The position numbers and the translations under genes are program-made. A stretch of DNA of 64,000 nt from positions 427,080 through 491,079 of the forward strand of contig NW_006281112.1 in the NCBI RefSeq assembly GCF_000203795.2, given 5' to 3'. The DNA is from Batrachochytrium dendrobatidis JAM81 (taxonomy: Eukaryota > Chytridiomycota > Chytridiomycetes > Rhizophydiales). The number at the start of each line of letters is the position of its first letter. Positions within the stretch are counted from its first letter, which is position 1. Below, piece by piece: positions 32,613-45,101 of the stretch. A model generated the notes under the pieces. That model saw nothing but the letters and a program-made list of their open reading frames with translations, was not told the origin of the DNA and did no database searches.

Positions 32613-35600
32613 CTACAACTCGCCTTTTAACCTGGCTAGTGCTTCAGGCTTCAGGCAGAATCCATAGTTTTTCTGGCAGCCTTTTCCACAATGAGATTTA
32701 GTCTTTCCACAGAATCCACTTCCAGAGCAACATGTTCTGCCTGGACATTTGGTGTTGAATCCTTCTCCACATCGATTGTTTTTACTGATTGGATAGTCAG
32801 TTTTTGGTGCTGATGCTGGTGCTTTTGGTTGTGCTGATGATTGTGTTGTTGTTGATGGCGATTGTGTTGTTGTCGATTTAGCTAAAAACCTGGCTAGTGC
32901 TTCAGGTGTCAAGCAGAATCCAAAGTCTTTCTGGCAGCCTATTCCACAATGAGAAGGTGTTTTTCCACAGAATCCACTTCCAGAACAGCATGTTTTGCCT
33001 GGACATTTAGTGCTGAATCCTTCTCCACATCGACCATCTGCACTAATTAGATACTCAACTGTTGGTTTGGAAGGTAATCTGGGTGGTTCATCATTCCAGC
33101 AGACTCCATAGTCTTTCTGGCAACCATCTCTACAATAGCCAACAGTTTTTCCACAGAATCCACTTTTAGAACAGCATTCTTTGCCTGGACATCTGGTGTC
33201 GAATCCTTCTCCACATCGACCGTCTGCACTAACTGGATACTCGACTTTTGGTTTGGGTGGTTCACCATCCCAGCAGACTCCATAACTCTCCTGACAGCCC
33301 TTTCCACAATAGCCAACAGTTTTTCCACAGAATCCACTTTTAGAACAGCATTCTTTGCCTGGACATTTAGTGCCGACTTCATCTCCACATAGACCATCTG
33401 CACTAATTGGATACTCAACTGTTGGTTTAGCTGGTGGTTTGGGTGGTTCATCACCATCCCAGCAGACTCCATAGCCCTCCTGACAGCCCTTTCCACAATA
33501 GCCAACAGTGTCTCCACAGAATCCATTTCCAGAGCAGCAGTCTTTGCCTGAGCATTGAGTACCAAGAATCCATCCACATTGATTGTTTACACTAACTGGA
33601 CGCCCAGATTTTGAGTTGGCTGGCGGTAATTTGGCTGGTGGTTTGGGTGGTGGTTTGGGTGGTTTGGGTGGTTCATCACCATCCCAGCAGACTCCATAGT
33701 CTTTCTGGCAGCCCTTTCCACAATAACCGGGAGATTCTCCACAGAATCCACTTTTAGAGCAGCAGTCTCTGCCTGAGCAGTTAAGGCCGAACTTCTTTCC
33801 ACATAGACCGTCTGTACTAGTTATATAGTCAACTTTTGAGTTGGCTGGCGGTAATTTGGCTGGTGGTGGTTGTACTGGTAATTCGGTAAGTTCAATATCA
33901 CCCCAACAAATTCCATAGCCCTCTTGACAGCCCTTTCCACAATGAGGATCAGTGTCTCCACAGAGTCCACTTCTAGAGCAGCATAGTGTGTCTGAACATC
34001 TCGTGCCGAATTCTTTTCCACATTGACCATCTGCACTAACTGGATAGTCAGGTTTTGGTGCTGGTGCTTTTGGTTTTGCTGGTGATTTGGGTGGTTTATT
34101 AGTATCCCAACAAACTCCATAGTCTTTCTGGCAGTTCTCTTTACAATGACCTTTAGTTTTTCCACAGAAATGATCTCCAGAGCAGCATAGTGTGTCTGGA
34201 CATTTAGTGCCGAATACCTTTCCGCATCGATTGTCTTTACTGACTGGGTGCCCAGATTTTGGTTCAGGTGATGGCTCGACTGGTGTTGATGATTTAGCTG
34301 GTGATGGTGATTCTGACTCGGCTGGTGGTAATCCCGACTCGACTGGTGGTAGTGATTCGAGTAGTTGGGTAGTATCCCAGCAAACTCCAAAGTCTTTCTG
34401 GCAATCTTTTCCACAATGAAAAAGAGTTTTTCCACAGAATTCATTTCCAGAGCAGCATAGTGCATCTGGACATCTAGTGCCAAACATCTTTCCGCATCGA
34501 TTGTTTACACTAATTGGGTATCCATCCTTTAGTTTGGTTGATGGTGACTCGACTGGTGGTGGTAATTTAGCTAGTGGTGATTTGGGTGGTGGTGGTGATT
34601 TGGGTAGTCCATTAGGACCCCAACAGACTCCATAGCCCTCTTGACAGTTCTTTCCGCAATAACCGCTAGTTGTTCCACAGACTCCATTTTTAGAGCAACA
34701 TCCCCCATTTGGACATTTGGTATTGATATCTGATCCGCACTGACCGTCTGTGCTGGGAAAAGGTCCGTCATCTGATGGGGTAGTTCCTAGGCAAGTTCCG
34801 AATTGGGGAATACATCCTACTCCGCAATAATAGAGCGAGGCTCCACAGTATTGACTCCTGGAGCAACATTGGTCGTTCTTACATTTCCCATTACCACCGA
34901 GATCTTGCCCACACTTATTATTCGCATTGCGCGGAGCCTCGCCCACTGCATAAGTTGGTGGGCTGTATTTCCAACAACGTCCGTATCCTTTTTGACAGCC
35001 TGCTTCACAATACCCTTTGCCGGATCCGCATTTCCCATCTTTGGAGCAGCAATGACCTGGATTGCATTTGGTGCCAAACTCTTTTCCACATTGACCGTTC
35101 TTGGTATATGAAAACCCAGCACTTAAACCCAATGGTACGCCATAATCCCAGCAAGTTCCGTATCCCTCCAAGCAGTTTTCGTTGCAATGATTTCCATCAT
35201 TGCCGCATTTCCCGTCTTTGGAGCAGCAACTCGATCCGGCGCATTTGACACCGATATCTGGTCCACATTGGCGGGGAACAATTGTAAGACCGTTGGGTAA
35301 AGTAGTAGGACTAGAAACTTCAAGACAGAGTCCGTATCCAAACAAACATCCGTTTTGACAATGGCCATCATCGGTACCACAGAGCTTTCCCTGAGAGCAG
35401 CATTTATTGCCAGGACACCTAGTTTCAAAACCTGGTCCACATCGATCGTTTATACTGACTGCACGCTCGCCACCCAAGACAGGCGACACGGTAGTTTCCC
35501 AGCAGGCTCCAAAGGGTTTCTGACAACCTGTTCCACAATACTCACTGGAAAGTCCACATTGTCCAGATTCAGAGCAGCAACTGTTGTTTGGACATGTGGT

Positions 35601-35794
35601 ACCACTACTGGGTCCACATTGACCATCTGTACTGATTCTAGGCAACCTACCAGGCTGTCCAACTGTTTTAATAAAAACCGTTAGCACTACTGTTCGTATA
35701 CTATAAAATGACACATGGTTAGATAGTTCAAATCATACTTACAAACGACTGTAGTCAAAGCAGCAATCAGCACTGCATGTATAATCGCCACCAT
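32613..35794 (-). CDS. Secreted protein with 15 chitin-binding type-1 (CBM18) modules
   Basis: Two exons (minus): 35794-35743, encoding most of the signal peptide (MVAIIHAVLIAALTTVV), and 35662-32613. The product is 1033 aa. Counting the QCG/RCG...CCS...CG...C...GYG.CW pattern gives 15 hevein-like modules of about 43 residues. Each has eight cysteines and the aromatic positions that contact chitin. Linkers are P/K/S-rich and grow longer towards the C-terminus. No catalytic domain (chitinase, deacetylase, tyrosinase) is visible, so this is a lectin-like binding protein. Secreted multi-CBM18 proteins in fungi can coat chitin and shield it from host chitinases; that role here is inference. Modules 7-15 are more alike than modules 1-6, suggesting recent tandem growth at the 3' side. 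Confidence 0.93.
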
Positions 35795-36928
35795 ATTTGT
35801 ATCACAAGCTAAGAGACGGTCGAATTTATAGATGAATAGGTTATATAGGCAAGTAAAACATTAAATACTTGGTTATTATAAGCATTCCTAGTTTCCAAGT
35901 TGAATACCAGTTTAGGGGTGGATTTAAACTGCCATCGTATACCATGGTGAAGCACATCACGCCACTACATGCTATTTGAAACTGAGCTTTAACTGCAGCA
36001 CAAGCTTTATTTCATGGTGCCAGTATGTATTGCAGTGGTTTGCATCATCAAGACCAATTTAAACTGTTTTTGTAACAGGTGCGGTGGCAATGCTAAACAA
36101 TGAACACAAGGATAGAAAACGATAAGAAAGGTTTATTTATATTCCAATCCAACTCCATGTTTTAAAAGCATTCGGACAACATCAAGCAGACCGCCGTTGT
36201 AATGTTTTAGAAACATCATGTTTCTACTTGTAACATTGCACAACTGATTTAGATTAGCGTACATGTTCTACAAGAATGTCAAGCTCATATCAAAACCAGA
36301 CCCAATGACATTGTGCAAGATTGACTCCAGAGTTAGCAAATTGATCGTACCAACAAGTTAGACTGTCGTTGTGATATGAGACGCGATGGATGACTCGAGC
36401 CAGCAAATGAACAATTTACCAGTATTCATGAAACAGCATCGCCAAACACACTACACAAAGTGGTTGAATGGAATTTGTGAGTACTTCTCCAAACGATATA
36501 CTGATGGCTGCTGGCATTTTCATCCTGTATCATACTTTTTATCACCAGTTGTAAGCAATGGGTTCAATATTGGATTGGCTTGGTATTAAGCATGTCACAT
36601 CCCAAATTAATTGTTTATACACCATAATGGCGTGTTCAGATCATGACTTATATCGGGCTCAAAGGATACCAACAGATTCATTATCATACAGTATTCAATA
36701 AACATTATTATAAATTGACCTGTTGCAGGAATAACAGCATCTGGCTCAAGTGGTTGTTGCATACAATGCATACCAACGCGCATTCGCAAAATAGATGCAA
36801 CTCAATTCATACTATCCTGTAAATTGGGCAATACCCATTACTTCATAAGACTAATGGTTTATTATGCATTCCAGTTCCTTTATTTAATGTTCCTGTTTAC
36901 GTGAATTCAGCTGCACACTTACATCAGA
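35795..36928. other. Intergenic region with an element remnant
   Basis: TTTACGTGAATTCAGCTGCA at about 36896-36915 matches the right terminus of the MITE-like family, but no matching left end was found. It lies about 14 bp from the stop codon of the SET-domain gene. A 67-codon open frame at 36386-36589 has no recognisable features. Confidence 0.45.
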
Positions 36929-39663
36929 TTATGTTGAGAGAATGGTTCCGCGACATTTATCTGATCCACATAAACACTTTGTTAATGTGTAACCAGATTT
37001 TCTAGATGAGCGTGACAGTTTAGAGTTTTCTTTTGACCCTGAATGGTTTGCGTTGTTTCGATTGCGGGAATGACCACGCTTGACTGAGGTTGAATTGTAA
37101 TGTATATCCTATGTTTATAAATATGTCAGATGGTGCAATCTATAGTTTGAATGCAAAAATAGTTGGACGTACGGATGAATTGCTGTAATCGAATGTCAAT
37201 TCTTCTCCTGCAGCAATAGGTCGAACTGTGAAAAATGCAATATGGTGTACATCAGGGTCTACCGAATCGACTTGTACACAGTACGATGCCATATTAGGAA
37301 CACACGAGTGGTTGAAAAATCGAGATACATTGCCGCACTTGTACGCATCAATGATTTTTATCGGAATCCCTTGGTCATTAAGTAATCCCTCTACAGACAG
37401 TGAGCACTTTAGATATAAGCAAATAATAAAATGCGGTGCCAAATAATAGAAAAAATGGCTTTACCATTGAAATCCATTGCAAAATGATATTCGCGACTTT
37501 CATTATTCCTGCTTGCTGCTTCAGCCTCAGTGATCACTTCTCCGAAATACTACAGTTATTCAAAGTACCAGTCAACATCGTGATATAGTTTTTTGTTAAA
37601 TATGCCATCTCATATAGCAGGAGAACCCCAAGACAATGGCAACAACTTACTTTGGAGACAAATGCACCAGCTGGTAGACGATTTTTTGTTCGAACACCCC
37701 ATCCGCGCTCACCACACCAAAATACATCTAAACGTGCCATAGAAGGTCGTTGACTCACCCGGTTTGGACACGAGGCATTGCATGAACATTTGTCGTTGCA
37801 TTCCTTGATCATGCATTCACGAGGACCAATGCGTACCAACCCACGCAGACTATACGGCATTTTCGTACCATCGATACAATCACACTTTTGTGCATCAGGA
37901 TGATCAATTAAACCAGCACACGATCCCTTGCAACTGCATCCAAACATCCGATCATTATCTCGTGGCGGTATATCCTTATGATAAATGAATTTCTCAGTCC
38001 ATAAAAAATTACGTGGCGGACCTGCCGTATTACCACGTAAATCAATTGTAACATTGTACATGCTAGAATTTTTTTCTTGCATGACTAGATTCGTGGAGCT
38101 AGGGTGATGCGCTAGACTAGAGGGTTGGGATATGTCGTGCTGAAGCAGTTGATCGTTAAAGTAGTGACCTTTTTCTTGATCAGATGTCTCGTCATCTGAG
38201 CCGTCAGATGATATTGGGACAACTTCAAATGGTTGTGGTTTGATATGTGTAGAAATCTCAACAGAAACCTTTCTGGGCTTCAACTTTATCTGAGGAATAG
38301 AATTAGGAGGTATAGATGTAGTCCAAGAGCGAAAGGAAATTGGTGTAATGCCATGATACTCTACATGCGGCTGATCCGTGCCTTTCACTCTATACAGATC
38401 TGGAAATAATGACATATCTTGAATCGCAATTTATATTACAAAATCATATCAGTAACATGGGTTCAAACTATAAAATAGGGTACGCAAATAAAAACAACAT
38501 TTTTTCAACAAGATATAGATTAAAAATACACTACACACCATAATGGCAGCTACTTGCACTATCAGACGTGTGCTTGTGGTGGTTGACATGAGAGTCATGA
38601 ATGGGGTGGTATCGCTTTTTCTTTTTTTTAGATCCATAGTCTAAAGTGTCCTTGGAACCGACTATAAATTTGGCTGGTGTAGTGGTGGGTTTGGTATCAT
38701 CGGATTGAGCTTTTGGTAATACACTCTGATGATACAGGGTATATTTATTTTCAGCAGATACCGCCGCCTGATGTATAACAGAGTGTTTTGAAACGATTGC
38801 CTTGGCAGTTGGAAATTCCACAGTCGGGAGGTTATGTGATATGACTATTTAACAAGAGATATAATTTAGTCAGCGTAAACGTCAATTTCCAATCATCCAA
38901 GTCGATGACATCTTGAACAGATATGGAACAACTCTTTATCATGTTGATTTCATCTCCAACCTCCAAAAATTTCTGATATTAAAGCAGTCGGTGGATTTTC
39001 CAAATCAATAGCCTACAAAACGATTAACAAGAAAATTCAAAAGTTGGATTATTCATGCAGGTGTAGTAGATAGGTTGCAAGCAACAAACAGCGATATTTG
39101 ATTTACACTTTTAAAATAAATCGTCACAATCACTAAAACTGTACTAGGATCTAGCAAGTGGTATAGACTTGATATGTGCAATGTATTGGCTACTTACATT
39201 GCAATCATCCTTTACAGGTAATGCGGCGATTGATCGGGTAAATGTAGTGATATCACTGCTCCCATTTAATACAAGCGTTTGATATTGTTCAATCTGTTCA
39301 ATTTGATTCAAACGTGCCTGCTTGTCTGCCTTGTATTGCTTCATGATTTTTGGACAAGATAAATGCGTTTCCGGCTCCCATGTATTTTCTTGTGATGAGA
39401 ATCCTTTCCATTTTACTAGATAAATAGGTTTTCCCTATATACGACCATTCAATCAATAAAGACCACAATTGATGAAGAATCAGATACTGTTAAAATCAAC
39501 ATCTAAGCACGAGAATCCATTTACCTTGTAGTCAAAATCATCGTCAACGATTTCTTCAACCTAAGACGTACAATAAAGTTAGTATATAGAGTATTGATTG
39601 TAGTTTATGCGGGTATGCGAAACAGGAACGTTGGTTGTGAGGGAATCTAATGTTTGAGGCCAT
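36929..39663 (-). CDS. Chromodomain and SET-domain histone H3K9 methyltransferase (Clr4/SUV39 type)
   Basis: Nine exons (minus): 39663-39622, 39560-39525, 39434-39198, 39012-38961, 38844-38539, 38417-37651, 37549-37465, 37390-37173 and 37108-36929, 640 aa with phases joined. The N-terminal chromodomain is split by an intron ([12 protein letters not shown], then [18 protein letters not shown]). After a basic linker comes the cysteine-rich pre-SET ([29 protein letters not shown]). The SET domain follows ([51 protein letters not shown]), then a post-[14 protein letters not shown]. All catalytic signatures are intact. It should deposit H3K9 methylation and bind it through the chromodomain in heterochromatin. 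Exon 1's donor (GTTCCT or GTTTCG) and exon 4 are the weakest calls. Confidence 0.88.
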
Positions 39664-40936
39664 TTATCCATAGATCAATGGCGGAAAGTAATTTGAAATC
39701 AAGAGTCGGTCATGAGATTAAAAATGGAAACGTACGCATTATGATAGAGATTCAATACATGGTATATCACTGTCCATAAACGTATGTCAACTACTCTTGT
39801 CATTACGGCTATTGAAACAAGAGTTTCATGAGGCCAGTAAAGGATAGATGGGTGTTGTCCGAATCCATCAACATTACCAAACATTAAAATAGATTCATGA
39901 TTGAACAATAACCAAAATTACGGCTAATATCTACACATGAATAGAGGGATCAAATGAATCTGAATGGTATATATCGGAAGTGGTGGTTGCGTATGATTTG
40001 GAGCATGCCAGTTCACCATCCGACTGCATTCAACTATCGAATGAATTCGTACAGATAAAACTACGCAACTTTTTAGTCTAATGAGTATAAACTCAAATCT
40101 ATATCAGACTTGAAGAGATGTAGAATATCAGAGTTGTTGTGGATAGAACTTGTAGGTCATTAACTACTCGTCAAGAAACGTTCATTTGATTCATCCCGCC
40201 GATTATCGAGTCACACATATACGCACCTCGTACTCGATTTCTGATACATTGCGAAGGTTTTTTAAATAACTTTTTGACCTTTTGACTCTCATATGTATAT
40301 ATGGCCGACTGTAGACTTGTATAACGTAGAGTGGCAATCATCAGAGCAAACCAGTTCAAAGCAACTTCCGGTTTGCACACAATCCTGAGGGTACGCAAAT
40401 CGGATTATCTTGTAAAATAAATCCCAAAAAGAAGAAAGTCTCCTGGAATGGCAATTTGCTAGACAAGGCTGTTTCTTGAACCCATTGCTTGGCTGGTCTT
40501 TTGTTGCTTGTACACTACATGTCTATGCCAACAATGAACAGCTTCTGTCCAAACCATAGTGTGTGTGCACTGTGCACCGTACAATGCTCGAGTCGAAAAA
40601 GCAATGTTAATGAAAGCGTAAAAATATTTAACGATTGTTTATTCTGAAGCAAAATGGAATCAGTTACTGTAAGATGGATACAGAAAAAGTGCTCCATTTT
40701 ACACAAGGTTGTAGATCTAGAAATTATTCAAAAAGATAACCAAAACCCTTTTCCTTCCAATCCTATAGATATGATCAGTATGGTGTGTAATATCGCCACA
40801 GTGTTGATATAGGATTACAACAAAAACAATAGAATGCCCGTTGAGTGAGTGGGCTAAAAGGTATCAATTAACAAGAGATGAGAAAAAACACGCAACAGTG
40901 TTGGTAATGAATGTGTAGGAGAATCAAGATGTGTGA
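39664..40936. other. Intergenic region with an element fragment
   Basis: About 40615-40713 matches the right half of the MITE-like family: ACGATTGTTTATTC, then GTGCTCCATTTTACACAAGGTTGTA, a decayed terminus. Short open frames at 39699-39908 and 40171-40398 show no features. No gene is supported. Confidence 0.45.
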
Positions 40937-43900
40937 TTACTGTGTGATCCAGTATCGCTGCACAAGTCCTTGTCGTCGATCACGCTCCCATTCAACCCAT
41001 CGTCGAGTAGGGATATCAGACGCACTAAACGCCTTTCCGTCAGAGCCGCCATGCCCACCTTTACCCTCGCCTTCAACCAGCCGTGTTTGTCCCCAACTGA
41101 AATCATCAAAATGCCAAAAGGCATAGACAGGCAACACAAAATTCCAGATGGGAAGTGCAAGCAAGTACACAAACATCCAATATATGTACACTACTCTGCG
41201 AGTCGTTAGGAGAATTAGAATGGCTGGAAGACCCAAGATGCCAGCAAGAAGAATCAATGGAATCACCGGAACAACAGGTCCAATAATTGCCACAATGATA
41301 AGCGTCAATGTAAACAGAATGGCTGCAGGTAGCGTGATGGTGCCAATCAGTTCCAAAAAAATGACAAACTGCATCGAAAAACAGAAAATACCGCAGAGGT
41401 TGGAAACCAACACAAGCTCAAGCAGATTGTGAATCGTCGAGTTGATCCAGCGACGACGCTGAGATAAAAGAACAGCAAATGTATTGGGAACTGTGGTTTT
41501 GCAAAAAGCACGAGGAACAAACAACAGTTTACGACGAGGAAAAGCACGCAGCATAAGGGTAGTCAAAAATCGATCTTCACCTAGCAAGAGTAAATTCTTT
41601 TTATGAAGAGTGTCAACCACAGATTCAGAGTATGTTTGTACAATATCAGGATTGCAAAGAATTGGAACCCAGTATCCATCCTTGGGAGCCTTGATACGGT
41701 ACATGCAAAAACAGCCGGGAAGACAAGTCACACCACCAAACATGGACTCAAAGGCTTTGTTGAGATGATGCGACAGATAGTATTCAAATACTTGGATTCG
41801 CGAAACCCATGATTCAGATTTGTTGGCAATGCGTGTTTCACCACATAGACCCATAACAAGAGGATCACTGGCCATGCAAGCGACCATGCGAGCAACAGAG
41901 TCTGGCGCAACCTTTGTATCAGCATCAACCATAAGAACAATCTCAAACGTGTCGGGTGTCACGCCCATAAGATAATGCAGTTTTAAAAACAAATCATATT
42001 CTAATGGAGTCATGGACTCGTCCAAGGTCACTTTTTGCAAGAAGCGCATCAAAATCATTTGCGAGTCACGCTTGCCACGATTTCCAGGTTTAGGCAGTTT
42101 GGACTCTTCCTCAGTTCCACATTTAACAATCAAAATAGTAGGAACAACACGATCTTGATAACTGTACCACCCAACGTAGACTTTGGCTCTATTATGTTCT
42201 TTGGATCCTTCTCCAATCGCCAGGTATGATAGTCCTTCTGGGTCTTCCCAGTTAGGATCCAGTTCCAACATACTCAAAATTAATTCTGGAGTAGTTTGTG
42301 TGTTGCCAGAACCCTTGATCATACCATCGGCAATAATAAAAAGCACCTTGTGATCTTCAGAATAGTCGGTCATGGCAAGAGAATTAAAGGTTGTGCGTAG
42401 ACCCTGTTCATCTTCAGAATAGCATGTAACCAGCATAATGGTATGCAATTCACGACCATAGTTGGACGAGGGCTTTTGAACAGTCTTGGTGCCCACATTG
42501 CGACGGCGAAGCGTCTCACGCCTTTCCATGGGAGAAATGGTAGGGACACCAGAACGGTGAGCAATAGCAAGATTGCCATTGACTTGCATAGTAAAGGGCA
42601 TGATTCCGCCTTCAAGCTGAACACGACGCGATAAACGACGGTCCTTGTCATTCTTGTCCTGTTTTTGTAGTTTGCCTAGATGGCGAGAGATAAACCAGCT
42701 AAACAGCATGGCCAAGACAAAACGAATTATAATTAAAGCGCCAATAACAATAAGAGAGATATACAAAATTGTATCAGCCGCAAGACAGCCGGTAGATTCC
42801 GATGAAAGCGAGCCAATAGTCGATATAGATGCAGCACATTCAATTGTTGACAAGGAATTCGCATCAAAAAAGGCTCTGGTGGCATCCCTTCCAATATAAG
42901 AGTACATCAAATCATCGGAAAAGGTTCCAAAAATGCTGGTCGTTTGATTAAGAAATGGAGTCACGTCAATAACAAGACTACGAAATACAAGTAATCGTCG
43001 AGAAGGATCAGAGACAAGATCGGGCCAGTCAAAAGTAAGATGACCAACTCGCAAATCGGATAATGCATTGATTGAATTAGGGCTCGTGTGGCAGTGACTT
43101 GCTTCAAAATTAGACACTTTACACGATGGGGTTACTGCAGATTTGATCATGGCGGCGCATCCAGCAGAAATGGTTGGAGGAAACAGTGCAGAAATGTCTA
43201 CACCAGTGGATTTGTCAATGGCGGCAGCGGTAGAACTGTTGGCCAGAGCACCAAAGGCATTGTGTGTTTTGATATAAGGAGTCATGCTGTACACAGTTCC
43301 GTGAATGGAGAATCTTTGAGGATATGTTGAAGGCGAATATTTCTTGAAGGTTTGCAAGCTAACTGCACCCATATCTCTTTTGCAGGTTACAGTTTGCAAA
43401 CCAAAAGTAATAAAGGCAAGCAAGATGCACATGAGCAAGGCTACCCAGCATAGTGCAACCTTTTCACGCCAAGCACGCTGGACAGCTTTGTCGTGCATTC
43501 CGCCGAGTCGAGATAGAAGCACGGATGGAAAACAGCAGGTGACTAAAAACACAAAAATGCTCCATGGACCATACTTGTTTTCAGGTTCTGGTGCAAGGAT
43601 ATTGACTATGTCGGTTTGACGCTCAGGGTGAGTGAGTTTTTTTGAACGACCAAGAGTTCCAATAATGGCTTGATCGCGAGTATTGCCACGACCTTTGTTG
43701 GTTGTTTCAGCAGCAAATCCCATGGTACGACGCATACCACGAGATGAAGGATGTGCAGTTTTGTTTGCTTCTGTATCTTTGGAAAAAGTAACACCAGATC
43801 GACGAGGTGATTCTGAATTAACTGCTGACGAGTTGAGAGTACCTATAAAAAGTAGTCACGATGAGTAGGGTATTCATGAGCCAGCAACATGTCAGATTTC

Positions 43901-43951
43901 AATATGTTGCTTACCAGTTTCGCTTGAAGAATGATTATGACGCATAATCAT
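40937..43951 (-). CDS. Chitin synthase, division 2 (class IV-like), copy A
   Basis: Exons (minus) are 43951-43915 and 43842-40937, about 980 aa. An in-frame coding-like stretch continues upstream to about 44048 after an acceptor-like CAATACAG, so the true start may lie in another exon. Chitin synthases polymerise UDP-GlcNAc at the plasma membrane. Visible features are a disordered N-terminus and paired membrane segments (WSIFVFLVTCCFPSVLL, VALCWVALLMCILLAFITF). A cytochrome-b5-like segment follows (FSIHGTVYSMTPYI). The GT2 catalytic core has [41 protein letters not shown] and QRRRWINST, and C-terminal membrane helices complete it. It shares its whole layout with the chitin synthase at 52558-56288. 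Confidence 0.93.
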
Positions 43952-44254
43952 CACTGAATCGGTGTGAGAATTGGGTTGGTTGATGGCGGGATCTACAGGA
44001 CCAATGGTAAACTCTGATGGAAGACATGCAAACGGATCGATCGACACTGTATTGATAAAGCCAACATCACAATTGTTAGTATTTCTCTAGACAACATAGT
44101 AGATGATTATGCTTGGAAGCAAATATCTTGATATGTAAAAATCAAGTTTAACTGCCATGGCCCAAATCAGCAAGATACATGGTAAAGTGACAGATAAAAG
44201 TATGTTGATAAATACGACCTTTATCCATATGGCAGTGACTGAATAAAGGAGCAA
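43952..44254. other. 5' flank of chitin synthase copy A
   Basis: The minus-strand sequence encoding SIDPFACLPSEFTIGPVDP (about 43982-44048) reads as coding and probably belongs to an upstream exon of the chitin synthase. The first exon could not be placed. Confidence 0.4.
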
Positions 44255-44730
44255 TTCAGTGATTTACGTAAAATGGAGTACAGAATAGAAGAATCTAATC
44301 AACACAATCTCATGAAATGGTTCTCCAAATTCACTAGACAACATTATGTTGATTGAATGTTTACACCCATTGCAATCTCCACCTTTTTCATCCAAATCAA
44401 ACATTGAATGATTGGTATAAAAACACCGATTGCATTCCCGCAATTTTTTGTTGGACCAAAGCGGAAATGCATTCGAGTCTGTACAGACTTGAAGCAGTTC
44501 AATACCTGGATTGCAATGAATCTGGTGATTGTACAATGTGTGACTAGCAAAAAAAGAATCAAGACTATAGTTTGATGTAACACATGATGGTAGTGGTTGA
44601 GAAAGGAATAAAGAGTCTAGTGAAGAAGTGGAGGATTTGTAGTGAGGAAGCGTAACATAGTATATTCCGAGACAAGGCAGTGATTGCAAGACGAGCCCAC
44701 AAGCATTCCATTTACGTGAATACGATGGTA
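44255..44730. mobile_element. MITE-like element, 476-bp copy
   Basis: The left end is CAGTGATTTACGTAAAATGG and the right end CCATTTACGTGAATACGATG, which are inverted complements. The interior carries the TGGTGATTGTACAATG block also seen at 7502 and 56870. It lies between a small membrane-protein gene and chitin synthase copy A. Confidence 0.8.
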
Positions 44731-44822
44731 AATTGAATGCAATTTCAATGATTATCGAATGCCTCAAATTTTCAATGTAGTTATCCACCCCTTCCATATG
44801 GAGTGAACGACACAGCCAGCCA

Positions 44823-45101
44823 TCAGCGTATTGAATGAGCAACGACATTGAATAACCCAATCATGACAGTGTCGATTGGACGAGCCAGACAGACAATTGC
44901 CATGACTGTAGTGCCAAGAGCACAAATAGAAAGAAATAACGAATAGACCCAAGTAGGATCATGCTCAAGCCAATAGTATTTACCTCGATTGGTAGCATCT
45001 GTCGAGTCATGCGAATTGGGCGGAGATGGTCGTTGCTGGTCTGAAGAAAACTGTACCTGCAGAGTTTCTGAGGGTCGAATGAGATTTTTTCCAGGACCCA
45101 T
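44823..45101 (-). CDS. Small membrane protein, 92 aa
   Basis: Open frame from ATG at 45101 (MGPGKNLIRPSETLQVQF). A polar 55-residue N-terminus is followed by WVYSLFLSICALGTTVMAIV and a second hydrophobic stretch (TVMIGLFNVVAHSI), then the stop. No family recognised. A different minus-strand frame overlaps its 3' end (44264-44860) and a hydrophobic frame lies just upstream (45121-45336). It may therefore be one exon of a larger spliced membrane protein whose structure could not be resolved. Confidence 0.4.
   Translation of the reverse strand: MGPGKNLIRPSETLQVQFSSDQQRPSPPNSHDSTDATNRGKYYWLEHDPTWVYSLFLSICALGTTVMAIVCLARPIDTVMIGLFNVVAHSIR

Noticed and set aside
33047..35662. Several long minus-strand frames (for example 33047-33577, 33821-34483) and plus-strand frames
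   Set aside because: They are alternative frames of the CBM18 repeat array, kept open by its biased composition, with no cysteine-module logic of their own.
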